A stretch of DNA of 64,000 nt from Ilex aquifolium (lineage: Eukaryota; Streptophyta; Magnoliopsida; Aquifoliales; Aquifoliaceae), in assembly GCA_951799425.1 (NCBI GenBank), contig OX637401.1, positions 19,692,001 to 19,756,000 of the forward strand, written 5' to 3'. The notes under the pieces were generated by a model, which saw only the letters and a list, made by a program, of their open reading frames with translations, made no database searches and was not told the DNA's origin. Positions 21,571 to 34,301 of this stretch are shown one piece after another. The first letter of the stretch is position 1. Every line of letters starts with the position of its first letter. Made by a program: the position numbers and the translations under genes.

Positions 21571-21906
21571 GTACATTTAAATGTTTTTAACTCAATTCAC
21601 CACAATTTTTATCTTAATTACCTGGAGTCGGTTACATGAATTATATTTTCTCTTTGTGCACCTTAAAGAGTCATATTTTTCCTCAAAACGTGAGCTATCA
21701 TACTAATTTTCACAACTTTGTTTGTAGTAAATTTCAGTCTATTTCTATCTTTTTGGGTCAATCAAAACTTTTTGAGGATGAGAGAGAATTTTTGATTCAA
21801 ATTTTCGTGATCAATCCTACCACCCATAAAAATTGTAATAATACCCACAAAAATTGTAAATGGCGTACCAATTTTTTTTTGGTACCGTAGACTATTCCTA
21901 CGTTGA
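21571..21906. repeat. Repeat bounded by a 14-bp direct repeat
   Basis: AGATTCCAATGTAG occurs at 21557-21570 and again at 21907-21920. The sequence between ends in GGTACCGTAGACTATTCC, matching (in reverse) the start of the repeat at 3063. This could be a small inserted element with a 14-bp target duplication; its class is not determined. Confidence 0.4.
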
Positions 21907-21920
21907 AGATTCCAATGTAG

Positions 21921-22476
21921 TTTCAATGCATATGTACATAATGTACTTCAAAATTGTTTTACAATGTACTTCATTGTATTCCTGGAGAAAAAAACAAAGG
22001 ACAGGATATATTATAAAAAGAGATTTTTTTTTTTAATAATAAAGTGAACAACAAGGCAGACCCAGGGTTGGAAAGACCGAAATTTAATGTTAAATTAAGC
22101 AAATGATTTTACAAATTAGTCTCTCCCTTGGTAGGCCGGCCTTCTAGGCAGTTTCTATTTATCTTCTTCCTCTATTGGGTCAAGTTTTCCAACCACTCCC
22201 ACCTTAAACAAGAGGAGATTTCTAACTTCTTTCCTTCCGGATTCTACGATGGAGGACAGAAAAGAAGAAGAAGAAGACATGAACGGTGCCATTCATTTTG
22301 TTGCCAATGTGGTTTTTGAAATTTCGGAAGACCTTACAGTGAGGGATTAAAAAAAAAAAACCTTTTAAAACCTACTTTTGGTGAAAAACTAGTTGTATTT
22401 TACCTCCTCCGTTCGCATTTGTGTACGCCTGTTTCTTCGGGGATTGGATTCCTCGAATTTCGATCAAGTTCAATTA
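21921..22476. other. Gene-free region with one very short ORF
   Basis: An ATG at 22249 opens a 33-residue acidic peptide (MEDRKEEEEDMNGAIH...) ending near 22350. It could be a stray first exon, but no splice partner or homologue was recognised. Otherwise AT-rich spacer. Confidence 0.3.
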
Positions 22477-22485
22477 TTAAATTAA

Positions 22486-22820
22486 GGGTTAATAGTATTT
22501 TTAGTCTCTAAAGTATGTATTTTTTGTCAATTTAATCTTTATTGTATCAATTTGGTCATTGAAATATTCAATTTATGTCATTTTAATTTCTACATAGATG
22601 GACCGTTAAATTTTTGATGGAATGATTATGTTTTGAGCACATGATACCGTCTAAAAAATTGACACGTAGTCGCTTCCGTAAAAAATTTTGACGGATTGTC
22701 TGATTAGGGATCAAAGTGACACATATTGAATATTTTAGTGACCAAATTGATAAAATTAATACAATAAGGACTAAACAGATAAAAAATACATATTTTAGGG
22801 ATTAAAAATGTTATTAACCC
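22486..22820. mobile_element. Mutator-type MITE with TIRs of about 100 bp
   Basis: A 335-bp foldback starting GGGTTAATAGTATTTTTAG and ending TATTAACCC. The two arms match over about 100 bases in inverted orientation. Flanks are a perfect 9-bp TTAAATTAA (22477-22485 and 22821-22829). Long TIRs and a 9-bp duplication point to the Mutator superfamily. No coding capacity. Confidence 0.8.
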
Positions 22821-22889
22821 TTAAATTAAATTGATTAGGACCTATGAATCCCAATGCTGCCCTGCCCACTGGAAATCAATAGAATTAAC

Positions 22890-23513
22890 CTATGAAACAC
22901 GGATACTTCGTTGAGGTTGACGTACCCATATCGGATACGATACTCGTCGGATACTCGAGGATACGTATCGGATACACCTTCTACGTATCCGATAATAATT
23001 AAATATTAGGATACTTCACAAATACTTTTGTAGTCGAGCAACATATATTTTTTTAGTTGAACTTTTAACATCTCTTTTCGAATTCACATGCTATACAATA
23101 CATTAACAAAAAATTCATATTACTTCAAAGGTACATGAGTGGTTTTTAAGTATTATCTCATGTCAAAAGAACATAAAATAAAGTTATTCCATTATAATCT
23201 TAGCAAAATTACTTCTAAATACTAAGTAAATATATTAACTTTGATTCTTTTAATTAGTCATTTTACTTTGTGAATATACCACAACGACGCGATATATATT
23301 TTCTTGAAATTAAAAAGAATTACTAATTTTTCTTATTATATGTTAAAGAACTACCAAAATATATAAGTATTAAGTTGGTTGAAAATAATAAAAATAATAA
23401 ATATATTTTATTATAGCCGTATCTTGGCCGTACCCGTATCCTATTTTTTTAGACTTTGTCGTATTATCGTATCTGTATCGTATTGTACCCGCATTTGTAT
23501 CCGTGCTTCATAG
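22890..23513. mobile_element. Non-autonomous hAT element
   Basis: A 624-bp element with 17-bp TIRs, CTATGAAACACGGATAC and CTATGAAGCACGGATAC (one mismatch), and a perfect 8-bp target duplication GAATTAAC (22882-22889 and 23514-23521). The subterminal zones carry many GGATAC/GTATCC motifs in both orientations, as expected for hAT transposase binding sites. The interior is AT-rich and encodes nothing. Confidence 0.88.
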
Positions 23514-23521
23514 GAATTAAC

Positions 23522-24403
23522 TATTAAATTGAATTTGTCCGAAATTGGGAAAATTGTAGGCCAAGAATAATGAGAAGTATACAATTTTTTGAGTTTCAGC
23601 ACCGACGGTGTGAATTTCTGGGTGGTGCAACAAAATTTGTAGGCAATAATCTTCAATTTATTTATTGCAGCATTGTAATATCACAATTAGTCCTTAAAAT
23701 TCTCTTTATGTTTTAAAATGGTCCCTCAAATTTTAATTGTTTTAATTTAATCCCTCAACTTTCAATGATTCTTTGCACAATTTGTTAAAGCAAACATTCA
23801 CTATCATTTGAACGAAAAATGTCCATTTGCTGATTAAAAGTAAACAAAATTATATAGTTCGGGAAATAAAGTGAAACAAGTTTCTATTAAATTTGTACTA
23901 GACGTTAATCTTTGGGTATTGTTATACTAATAACAATAGTTGAAATTGCAATGCAAAAAATATGATAGGTGAGGGGACAATATTAGACGAGTATCGTAGT
24001 TGAGGAGGTTTTGCCCAAAATACAACAAAGGCATGTTTCCTCTTTTTTATGAATTCACACACTTGTTTTGGAGGTGGTGTGTAGGCTTCAGTTTATTGGC
24101 CTTCTAAACTCTCCTTTGATTGGTTGTTGATGTTGGGTAAAGTAGCTAAAGGACATGTTTCCACGGATATCATCCCTGTAATAACGTTGTTCTTCTATGA
24201 AATAATATCGTTAATGGGGAAACATACCTTATTGTCATTATCACTTCTTTTTTTCCTTTTTTTTTTTTTTTTTTTTAATTTAACAGTCAAAAGTGTTCAA
24301 ATTAGTTTATATGTACCTCGACTAATCTCCTATCCGATCCAGTCAAGTGCATGTCATTTACGCCAGAATCAATGTATTCGTAAGGGATAAATCTTTATGG
24401 CAC
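23522..24403. other. Gene-free spacer
   Basis: AT-rich with a poly-T run near 24258-24276. The small ORFs here have no recognisable domain. Confidence 0.5.
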
Positions 24404-24408
24404 CAGCG

Positions 24409-24782
24409 TGTTGGTCACCCAGGGCCAGAAATATACCACAAATAAGATATAAACAAAGATGATATCTTTATTTCTCTCTGAAAATAAAATACAAGAATTT
24501 ATACAAAAACTCTCTCACAGAGATCTCTCCCGAATCTCTCTCTCTTTGTTTCTTCCTCACTGATCTTGAACATGTTTTTGGCCTTCACTAAGCTTCCTAT
24601 TTATAGGAAGTTTCTGGCCAAATAAGTTAAGGAAGAGAGAACACATTTAAGGCTTTGGCAAGCTTTGTCAAAGCTTCAACCGTCTGCCTCCTAACCATTA
24701 GTAGGGTGCCTACTAGGGTGGACTGCAGACTGATAGAGTAGAGTGGGCTACTGGGTAGCCTCTGATGGAGCTGGATCTTTCA
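24409..24782 (-). mobile_element. Copia D, 3' LTR
   Basis: A 374-bp LTR, TGTTGGTCAC...GATCTTTCA. By eye it differs from 29274-29647 at about 20-25 sites, mostly transitions, so D is older than A, B or F. It is bordered by a minus-strand purine tract (GCTGGAGGGGGAGATT). Confidence 0.93.
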
Positions 24783-24818
24783 AATCTCCCCCTCCAGCAC
24801 CATCAAAAGAGAATGTAA

Positions 24819-27800
24819 TCAGACATTCATCTCGGCTATGTCTCTGCACAACTCAAGCTTATCCCGAGTAACGACATTTGTCAACATGTCTGCTGGATTC
24901 TCATTTGTGTGGATCTTCACTAGTTTCAATAACTATTGCTCCATCACTTCGCGTATCCAATGATAGTGAATATCAATATGCTTCGTCCGGACCGCTTTAA
25001 CCACAACATTTTCTTACCAGCTTCCGCTGCAGCAATATACTCTGCCTCTGTCGTGGATAAAGCTATGCACTTCTGCAACCTTGACTGCCATGACACAGCT
25101 CCCCCTACAAAAGTGTAAATAAATCCTGATGTAGATTTTCTACCATCAAGATCTCCTGCCATATCTGAATCTGTATAGCCTTCCAAAACTGGTTCAACTC
25201 CCCCGTAACACAAGCATATCTTCGGTGTACCCTTAAGATATCTGAGAATCCACTTGACCGCCTCCTAGTGTTATTTCCTTGGATTGGAAAGAAATATGCT
25301 CACCATGCCCACTGCATGGGCAATATCTGGCCTTGTACATACCATTGCATACATTAGACTCTCAACTGCTGAAGAGTAAGGAATCATTGCCATTTCTTCT
25401 ATCTCCTTCTTTGATGAGGGACATGAATTCTTGCTCAGCTTGAAATGATTAGCCAATGGGATGCTGACTGGCTTGGCAGTATCCATGTTGAACCTTTGGA
25501 TTACCCGTTCAACGTATTTCTCCTATGATAGCCACAATTTCTTGGTTTTTCTATCACGAACAATCTGCATGCCTAGTATCTGCTAAGCTGGGCCTAAGTC
25601 CTTCATATCAAAGGACTTGGACAGTTCCTTCTTCATTTGGCTAATCTTTATTGCATCATTTCTGACGATCAACACGTCGTCAACATAAAGTAGGAGTGCA
25701 ATGAAATTGCCATCCGAGAATCTCTGAATGTAAACACACTAATCTGCATCAATCCTCTTGTAGCCTTGACCCACCATGAATGAGTCAAATTTCTTATACC
25801 ATTGTCTGGGCGCTTGCTTGAGGCTGTACAGACTCTTCTTCAACTTGCAGACCAGATTTTCCTTTCTTGGAACCTCGAAACCTTCCGGCTGTTCCATATA
25901 GATTTCTTCATTCAGATCTCCATAAAGAAATGTAGTTTTCACGTCCATTTGTTCAAGCTCCAAGTTTAAACTGACTACTAATCCGAGAATGACTCGAATT
26001 GAGGTCATCTTAACGATTAGTGAGAAGATCTCGTCAAAGTCAATTCATTTTTTCTATTGGAATCCTTTAACGACCAATTGAGCCTTATACTTCACCAATT
26101 TTCCATTGCCGTCTTTCTTCAACTTGAACACCCATTTATTCCTCAGTGCTTTCTTGCCTTTTGGAAGTTTCACAATCTCATAGGTTTGATTTTTCTGCAG
26201 GGAATCCATCTCATCCTGCATGGCTTGCATCCATTTGTCTTTATCCGTATGAGCTTGAGCCTCCTCGAAGCTCTCCGGCTCCCCCTCATCAGTGAGCAGA
26301 ATATAGTTTGACTCCGGATATCTACTTGATGGAATGCGTCCTCTTTCGGATCTTCGTGATTGAGGCTCGTCAGTTATATGAGGTACACCATCCTCTTGTT
26401 GCTATGATGGTCCTGCAACATCTGGTGGAGGGGGTTGTTGTTTCCCCTACTCAACACCTTCATCATCATCTTGTTCTACTTCTATAGTTTCATCCTGCAC
26501 TTCGTCATTATCTGTGGCGAACTGTAATGGTGCAGGGTCTGAAACAATGTCCTGTGTACTGGAACTAGAACTACTGGACTTTGTGGGATTTTCAAAGTCC
26601 TCATACGCTTGGTTTTCATGGAACACCACGTCCCTGCTCCTGATGATCTTTTTGGCCATTGGGTCTCACAATCTGTATCCAAATTCTTCATCTCCGTAGC
26701 CTATAAAGATGCACGGAGTGGTCTTGACATCAAGTTTTTGCCTTTGCTCCTTGGATACATGTGCAAATGCTTTGCACCCAAATATTCTTAAGTGAGAATA
26801 GAAGGGATTCCTACTAGACCACACCTTCTTCGGAATATCAAAATTCAATGGTACTGACGGTGACCTGTTTATCAGATAACAGGCGGCACGAACAGCTTCA
26901 CCCCAGAATGGCTTTGGCAGCTTTGCCATACTGAGCATGCATCAGGCTCTTTCCACAATGGTTCGATTCATCTTCTCTGCCGCTCCATTGTGTTGTGGGG
27001 TACGTGGAACAGTCTTCTTATGTCTGATACCATAATTTCCACAGTATGCTTCAAACTCTCTGGAAGTATATTCACCTCCATTGTCTATTCAGAGACATTT
27101 TAGCTTCGTTCCTATTTCTCGCTCTACCATGGCATGGAATCTTTTGAAGTATTCGAGTACTTGATCATTCGTCTTTAGGAAGTACACCCATACCTTCCGT
27201 GAAACATCATCAATAAAGGTCATAAAATATATGTTGCCGCCTAATGATTCCACCTCCAGGGGACCGCAAACATCAGAGTGTACCAGACTTAACAACTCTG
27301 ATCTCCTCTTCATACAAGAACTGAACGAGACTCGATGTTGTTTACCAAACAAGCAATGATTACAAGGAATTAGTGCAACATCCTGGGCAATTGTGATGAG
27401 ATTCTTCTTTGCCAAGGTAAACAATCCTTTCTCCCCCATGTGACAGAGTCTCTGGTGCCACAGATTTGGTGAAGCCTCATTTTCTACTGCATTGAGGCTG
27501 TCTGAGCAAACCTTCACATGGGTCTTGTAAAGCGTGCCACAAATATGTTCTCGGGTGACAACCATAGCACCTTTCGTGAGCTTCCAAGTGCCATTGCTGA
27601 AGTGGTTATCGTAGCCCTGTCTGTCGAGGGCTATCCCGGAAAGTAGATTTAGCCGAAGGTTGGGCACGTGTCGGACATCCTTCAATACCAATGTACAACC
27701 AACATTTATTTTTATCTGAATATCACCAATTCCCACGATCTTGGAAGAACTGGTGCTTCCCATCCTCACCGTACCAAAGTCTACGGCTTTCTACGTCGAG

Positions 27801-28765
27801 AAGAAATCGCTTTGAGAAGTGGCGTGGTAAGAAGCTGCAGTATCTACCACCCACTCAGCGTCATAGTTTGAAAAATGAAGGCATGTCTCCTCATTGACAG
27901 AAATAATGGCCACGTCCTCTGAGAGAGTGACTAACATCTCTCCATCCTGTTTCTTCGGTTGATTACTGCCTTGGTCTTGCTCTCGTAGCAACTTGTGGTA
28001 GTTTTTCTTCATGTGGCCTTGCATGCCACAATGGTAACACTTGTATGTAGGTCTTCCTCCGTCATTTGATCTCCGTGGATCTTGTGACCTTCCTCTACTA
28101 TTACTCCTTCCTCTTCCCCTGCCTCTGTTACCTCCTTATTGTCTGCCTCTACTCTCAGTGACGAGGGCATTTGACTAGTCAATGTCAACATCATTTCTTC
28201 TGGCCTCCTCATTGAACAGGGCATCCTTAACCATTGACATGGTAAGTTTACCTCCTGGAACCGAATTGCTGAGAGAGACTACCAGCGTCTCCCACTTGTC
28301 TGGTAAAGAACTGAGAAACAAGAGAGCTTGTACTTCATCCCCCAAATTCAACTCTATCGATAATAATTGATTTACCAGACTCTGGAACTCACTAGTGTGC
28401 TCAGCAATTAAAGTTCCAATTTTTAACTTCAGATTCACAAACCGCCTCATCAAAAAGGCTTTATTCCGAGTAGTCTTGGCCTGGTACATGTCTTCCAGCT
28501 TCTTCCAGAGGACATGTGCATCAGTCTCTTGTGCAACATGGTGGAATACACTATGGTCAATCCATTGCCTGATTTGACCTATGGTTTTTCTGTTCAATTT
28601 CTTCCACTCCATTTCTTTTGTCGGATCTGGATTTACACCTTCTGCCTCCAAGGGATCATACAAGTCTTTACAACTTAAGAGATCTTCCATCCGATGTCTC
28701 CAAAGTGTATAATTAGAGGCAGTGAGTTTGATCATAGCTCCCAACGTTGATTCTTCCATGGACAT
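24819..28765 (-). pseudogene. Copia D gag-pol polyprotein, degenerate
   Basis: Starts MSMEESTLGAMIKLTASNYT at 28765 with a UBN2-type gag. The zinc knuckle reads CYHCGMQGHMKKNY, with Tyr in place of the last Cys. Next come protease, an HHCC integrase region (LWHQRLCHMGEKGL), the integrase core with a TGA at 27089, RT (YVDDV at 25673-25687, minus strand), and RNase H around 24944-25213. RNase H has suffered a deletion, and the C-terminal PADMLT segment lies in another frame. Stops and shifts are scattered throughout, so it is inactive. Confidence 0.9.
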
Positions 28766-29259
28766 TTTGAGTTTTTAGGCTCTAAATGTCTCAATCAAAT
28801 ATTTCAGGGCTGAATTTTGAAAAAGGAGTGCACCGTTGCGTCCAGAACGATTGAAATAGCTGGGAAAGAGTCCTGGTTCACCAAAAACGGAGCTAAATGA
28901 GTTCAGAATTGACTCGGAAAGTTTTTGGTAACTTAACAGAATATTCTTTGACGGAGGGGAATATTCCGTCGTCTTCAACCTTCCTCCGGTCACTGGTCTG
29001 GCGAACTTTTCCTGCGAACTTCCGACAGCAACTCCGGTGGGCTCCGACAACAACTCCGGCAGTCGGTGAACTTTCCGGCGAATTTTCGGCGAGGACCGTG
29101 AGAGAGCGTTCGACGTCGGAATGATGCGAGGCCAATGGGGTTCGACTCATTTCGACGAGAGGAATCCAACGGTGCGCTCAGAATTTGATTTCGAGTTCGT
29201 TTAGAACCTGTACGAACCTAAAATAGTGAGTTGAAAAATTTTTCGACGACCTAACCAAA

Positions 29260-29272
29260 GCTCTGATACCAC
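29260..29272 (-). promoter_or_regulatory. Copia D primer binding site
   Basis: GTGGTATCAGAGC on the minus strand adjoins the 5' LTR and is complementary to initiator-Met tRNA. Confidence 0.9.
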
Positions 29273-29273
29273 T

Positions 29274-29647
29274 TGTTGGTCACCCAGGGCCAGAAATATA
29301 CCACAAACAAGATATAAATAAATAGGATATCTCTATTTCTCTCTGGAAATAAAATATAAGAATTTATACAAAAACTCTCTCACTGAGATCTCTCCCGAAT
29401 TTCTCTCTCTTTGTTTCTTCCTCACTAATCTTGGACATGTTTCTAGCCTTCACTAAGCTTCCTATTTATAGGAAGTTTCTGGCTAAATAAGTCAAGGAAG
29501 AGGGAACACATTTAAGGCTTTGGCAAGCTTTGTCAAAGCTTCAACCATCTGCCTCCTAACCATCAGTAGGGTGCCTACTAGGGTGGACTGCAGACTCATG
29601 GAGTAGAGTGGGCTATTGGGTAGCCTCTGATGGAGCTGGATCTTTCA
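29274..29647 (-). mobile_element. Copia D, 5' LTR
   Basis: A 374-bp partner of 24409-24782. The whole element is flanked by a perfect target duplication CAGCG (24404-24408 and 29648-29652). Confidence 0.93.
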
Positions 29648-29769
29648 CAGCGAAAGTATTTGACCATGTTGTTTCCAAATATATTCTTAGTTTGTATAAG
29701 ACAGTTCTATGAGAGACCATCAAATGTAGTATAAACACCAAAATCTGCAAAAAATGAACAGTTTTTCAT

Positions 29770-30680
29770 GTTGAAGAATTATCAAAATAAAGCCTTTTTG
29801 CGGGGTGGGAATTTTGAAAAATGAATGTATTCTTTGGGAAGATGAAAGGATACATCGACACCAATCCCACATCGAAAAAATGAGAAAAGTTTGGTGGACA
29901 TATAAAACATAGTGGAATAAGTACATTTACTTTATCATAAAGGATCTTCTATGCACTATGGGTCAACCCACTGTCTGCATTCCATCTCCATTGGCCCTAG
30001 GCCGCGCGTGCACTTTGCACTTGTATGAATCGGGTGTGCAAGTGTCAGCGGGTGCAACAATCAGGCGCGTCCATTACAAATGGACATGTCGATTGCCGGT
30101 ACGAATCAGGTCGATTAGTCTGATCAGGTGCACGGGTGTCAATTGGTGCAACGATCTGTTATTTCCATTATGAATGGACATGTCAATCGAGAGCACGTAT
30201 GTCAATGGGCACAATGATCGGATGCGTCCATTACAAATGAACGTGACCATTAGATAAACGATTAAGATTCAAACGGGCTAAATTCAAATTAATTGAAATT
30301 TAAATTTGGCACCTGTTGGCTAACACAAGGACAAGTGACTCTATAAATACAAAGCTTGCCTAGACACCAAAAACACTTTGTTGAAGTTCTGATCTCTCAT
30401 TCTTCTTAGACATGGGATTTTGTTCAATACATTTTGCATCTGGAATTCTGAAATTGCTACGTTTTGGAGATTGAAGTGATGTTTTTCTAAAAACCAAATC
30501 CGTTCTATCTTGGGAAACTATTTGCTTATCAACCTTGAGCACTTAGATGGAGTAAATCTGTATTTAGGAAACTATATTTCATAGGGCACGAATTCTTATT
30601 ATTTCTATTATTATTGTTGTTTTGCATTCTTGTAAGCACATCACTTCTCCTTTCATACATTCTATTTTATATAATTATCT
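29770..30680 (+). mobile_element. LTR-like remnant with USE and TATA motifs
   Basis: ATCCCACATCG (29864-29874) matches the plant snRNA upstream sequence element (RTCCCACATCG). TATAAAA follows at 29901. Downstream, three related segments carry TCCATTA[C/T][A/G]AATG (about 30072, 30166 and 30228). A second TATA-like CTATAAATAC lies at about 30342. This arrangement resembles the promoter end of some plant copia LTRs. No partner LTR or target duplication was found, so both limits are approximate. Confidence 0.35.
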
Positions 30681-31998
30681 TGCATTCAACAGTATATATA
30701 GAAATAGATATTTACTATAGCAGTATCTAATTCTGATTACAATATTGATAATAATTCCAAGTAGTATAAAATCATAATTACTACGATCTTTTTAATGAAA
30801 AGGGGGTTAACTAACAAAAGAAAGATGGAATTAGGCGCATTCTTAAAAGAAAGTGCCTTTCCTATCTTGCAAGGAATAATAGACTTCGGACCAAGTATTA
30901 TGACTTTGCAGAATGATACTCGACTTGGTTTGGTTCATTTGCATCCCTCTGTTGCACTACTAAAGACAGTTGCAAAACCAAATTGCACCAAGAAGATTGA
31001 AGTTGCTAAAATTAGAAAAGCCCATTTGGGTGTTGAAACGGAAATCCCAAGAATCATTGATAGCGCGTATGCATTGAATACAAAAAAAATTTCCTTTAAA
31101 ACCCTACAAAGCGGAACTAGGATTTACCTTTGAGATCGCTTTGGATTGATCTCGTCTCAGCAAAAACACAAAATCTAAAGAAGACGCAAAAAGTAACTCG
31201 ATGAACTTCACGATCTTCTGTCGTATATCCCTAAACGCCAAAAATTCGGATAAAGTGTGGGCTGCAAAGACCTCCGAATTTCTACTCTTTTTCTCTCTCA
31301 TCCTCCGTCAAAACGTGAGTAATGAAATTGATGCTAATTTAGAGAACCCAGACGTCTATATATGGGCTACGACAGAAACCCTAAGGAGAAATAAAGGTTG
31401 GGCTTCCAATGGGCCTAGGATTTCTATGTTCAACCTAGAACAAACATCCTACAGTCCAATAAATAAGTTAGTCTACTAAAAACTTATTATTGATCTCCTG
31501 AACCTTATTTCAAAATTATGTTTCGAGCTCTTTATTATTATATGCTTAATAATCTCATCATATTCAAGATTACAAATATCCATTAATTAAATAAATTATT
31601 GACAATTATATTTAATTGACTTTTTTTATTCCTTGAGACATTACCACTCAATTTATTTGTCATGTCGGATAATTAAATGCACATGCAGGGTTTGACATGG
31701 ACAAAACTTATGAGCTTCCTCAAGAGCACATCATCAACTCATTTAAATACCAGGACGTGGTTTCCTTTAATAATTAATTTTCACTATACAAATAACATCG
31801 TCTCCCAATTCTCCGAGTTTATTGACTCACTATGAATCTCATTATTTGATGAATTAATGTGATAAACATTATATGCACGTAGTAATTAAATATTTCGGGA
31901 TTAAGAGTATAAACAATCATAATAATCATGAGGAATTTATTATCTTATTGAATCAGTAAAAGAGAATAACCTCAACATGAGCCTGTTCAATACACAAA
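30681..31998. other. Unresolved region, probably retroelement debris
   Basis: An ORF at 30795-31133 (112 residues, with CTKKIEVAKIRKAHLGV) has no family I recognise. On the minus strand, 31130-31480 looks like an LTR/leader (CT-rich, CCTTAGGGTTTC). The rest is AT-rich. I make no gene call. Confidence 0.3.
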
Positions 31999-31999
31999 G

Positions 32000-32530
32000 G
32001 GCTCGTTTGGTAGACGTATTATGAGGGTATTAAATATTGGATTGCACTATTTTTTATTTAATCGGGCCTAATACTTTGTTTGGTAAGCAAATTTGATACC
32101 GTATTAATTTCAAAAATGTATACTAATCGTATACTTATCGTATATTTTTTATACGTTAGACCTGTATTATGGAGGTATTTTAATACCACCAAAAGAGGTA
32201 GTATTATAATCCAACTCAAACGTATTATTTTACACATTTACCATTATAACCCCCCAACTAATAAAATCAAACTGTCATCAATGTAACAAACACTGATTGA
32301 AGATATTTTTGTTAATTCAACATTAATACGATAAAATAATTCTTTAACCAAACAACCGATTGGATTAAATAATTACTATCCAACGTTTATTTTGTATATT
32401 ACCAAATACTAGATAAAATTACGTATTATTCTAATACCCTATTTAGTCTTGTCTTTTGTCATTCTGTATTGTATTAGAGCGGATTATTTTATCTAATCCA
32501 TTCATTTCTAATACGGCAACCAAACGAGCC
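32000..32530. mobile_element. MITE, copy 1 of a tandem pair
   Basis: Begins GGCTCGTTTGGT and ends ACCAAACGAGCC, with imperfect subterminal pairing (CGTATTA at both ends). About 531 bp, AT-rich, non-coding. GGCTCGTTTGGT-type ends occur on PIF/Harbinger and some hAT MITEs; the target duplication was too short to decide. Confidence 0.65.
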
Positions 32531-32535
32531 AAAAT

Positions 32536-33049
32536 GGCTCGTTTGGTGGACATATTATGAGGGGATTAAATATTAAATTGTACTATTTTTTATTTAATCT
32601 GGTCTAATACTTTATTTGGTAAGCAAATTTGATATCGTATTAATTTCAAAAATGTATATTAATCATATATTTTTTGTACAATAGACCAGTATTATGAAGT
32701 TTTTTAATAACACCAAAATATGTGGTATTATAATCCAACTCAAATGTATTATTCTAAGCATTTACTATTTTAACCCTCAAAGTGATAAAATCAAGTTGTC
32801 ATCAATGTAACAAACACTGATTGATGGTATTTTTGTTAATTTAACATTAATACGATGAAATAATTCTTTAACCAAAAAACCGATTGAATTTAATAACCAC
32901 TATCCAAAGCTTATATTGTGTATTACCAAACACTAAATAAAATTACGTATTATTCTAATATCATATTTAATCTTGTCTCTATCTGTATTGTATTAGACTG
33001 TATTACTTTATCCAAATCCATTCATTTTTAATATGACAACCAAACGAGA
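32536..33049. mobile_element. MITE, copy 2 of a tandem pair
   Basis: Same family and orientation as the copy ending at 32530, separated by only AAAAT. Roughly 85 percent similar by eye. The right end reads ACAACCAAACGAG, slightly decayed. Confidence 0.65.
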
Positions 33050-33511
33050 GTGTACTAGTGCAATAATCTGACACATCAAACAGTCTCATATAGTCATGAC
33101 AGACGAAACTAGAATATTACACTACAATCATATTGATGACGTGTGCAATTCTATCTAGGATTGTGAACCTATACTCATATGATATAAGGAACCGATAATC
33201 TGATCTTATGTGCAAAAGCTAAACTCTACACAATAGATTATTTACAATGTAAAATATAAGATACACATACATACCATAATGCAAACATTCTACCAACATA
33301 GATTCTCAATAAAATGGAAAAACAAACAAACTCTTATTAATTAATAAAACGAGATTCACTACAAAAAATACTCTTTTAGTATATAACTCTATTATTGGGC
33401 CAAACACAATGGAAATTAACTTCATTCAGTAGTACCAAATGCCCAACACAGATCTAAACCAACCACGAAACCAGAACAAATATAATTATGGTTTGGTTTC
33501 AAATGCTCCTT
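33050..33511. other. Gene-free spacer downstream of the RING-CH gene
   Basis: AT-rich and without a recognisable element. It may contain the 3' UTR of the minus-strand gene. Confidence 0.4.
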
Positions 33512-33575
33512 CTATTGCTTTTGTATTCCCCAGACTCTAGTCTCACTTTCCTGTGGCACGCCACATATCAAAGTC
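33512..33575 (-). CDS. RING-CH gene, possible last exon
   Basis: Tentative. CTTGTCAG lies directly before the exon. Reading on in the phase left by the previous exon gives about 20 codons and a TAG stop at 33512-33514. No homology supports it; the evidence is splice signals and phase only. If correct, the protein lacks the C-terminal membrane segments that many plant RING-CH ligases carry. Confidence 0.35.
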
Positions 33576-33738
33576 CTGACAAGCAAATAATAATATGTAT
33601 CAAAATATAATTTACCAAAAAAAAAAAAAGAAAGAAAATTGAATCCAGAAGAAGTCATTCGCTAAATATAAGCTACAATTCCGGATCCTGATATGGGTTC
33701 TTCATTCATCGCAGTAGAAACAAGAATTCAAAAGTTAC

Positions 33739-33774
33739 CTTTTTGAGTTGTGTTCAACTTGCTCACGAGTAGAT
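33739..33774 (-). CDS. RING-CH gene, possible small exon
   Basis: Tentative. 36 nt between GACAG (acceptor) and GTAACT (donor). It continues the phase left by the RING-CH exon and leaves the same phase for the next exon. It encodes STREQVEHNSK-like residues. No homology support. Confidence 0.35.
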
Positions 33775-34301
33775 CTGTCAATGAGTCGGGTTTTGACCTA
33801 AATTTAATTAGTCCAATATACAGTGGTAGTTTTGAATATTTATGTGAAGCTTAATCTGCCATATGCTGTTTCATGGACTCATATTGAAACTAAATTTTTT
33901 AGATTGGTTTTAGAGTCGAAGTAGGTCGAAATCCAGGCCGATCCCACTGGCCTACTCAAATTTGGACAACATTCCTTAGCTCAAACTTTTCAACTATCAT
34001 GGCTTGCTTGGTTTTTGTTTTTCTTTTTGATTTTTCGTTTGGTTTTTATTCATTATATTTTTCTTTTGTTTTAGGGATTGAAGATCTTTTCTCAGGTTCA
34101 AAAGATCAACCATCCCATTGGAATCTCTTTTGTATATGAACCTCTTTCGGTTTTAATAATACAAATCCTACTTACCCAAAAACAAAAAAAAAAACAAAAA
34201 AAAACTATCATGACTTGCTAGAGTAGTACTAATTTCCAGCAAGTTGTGTTTGAGGAGCTCTTCAATACATATCTATTACTCTGACTCGAATGTAAGTTTA
34301 C

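Noticed and set aside
30795-31133. A 112-residue ORF as a host gene
   Set aside because: No recognisable family, no splice or promoter context, and it lies in probable retroelement debris.
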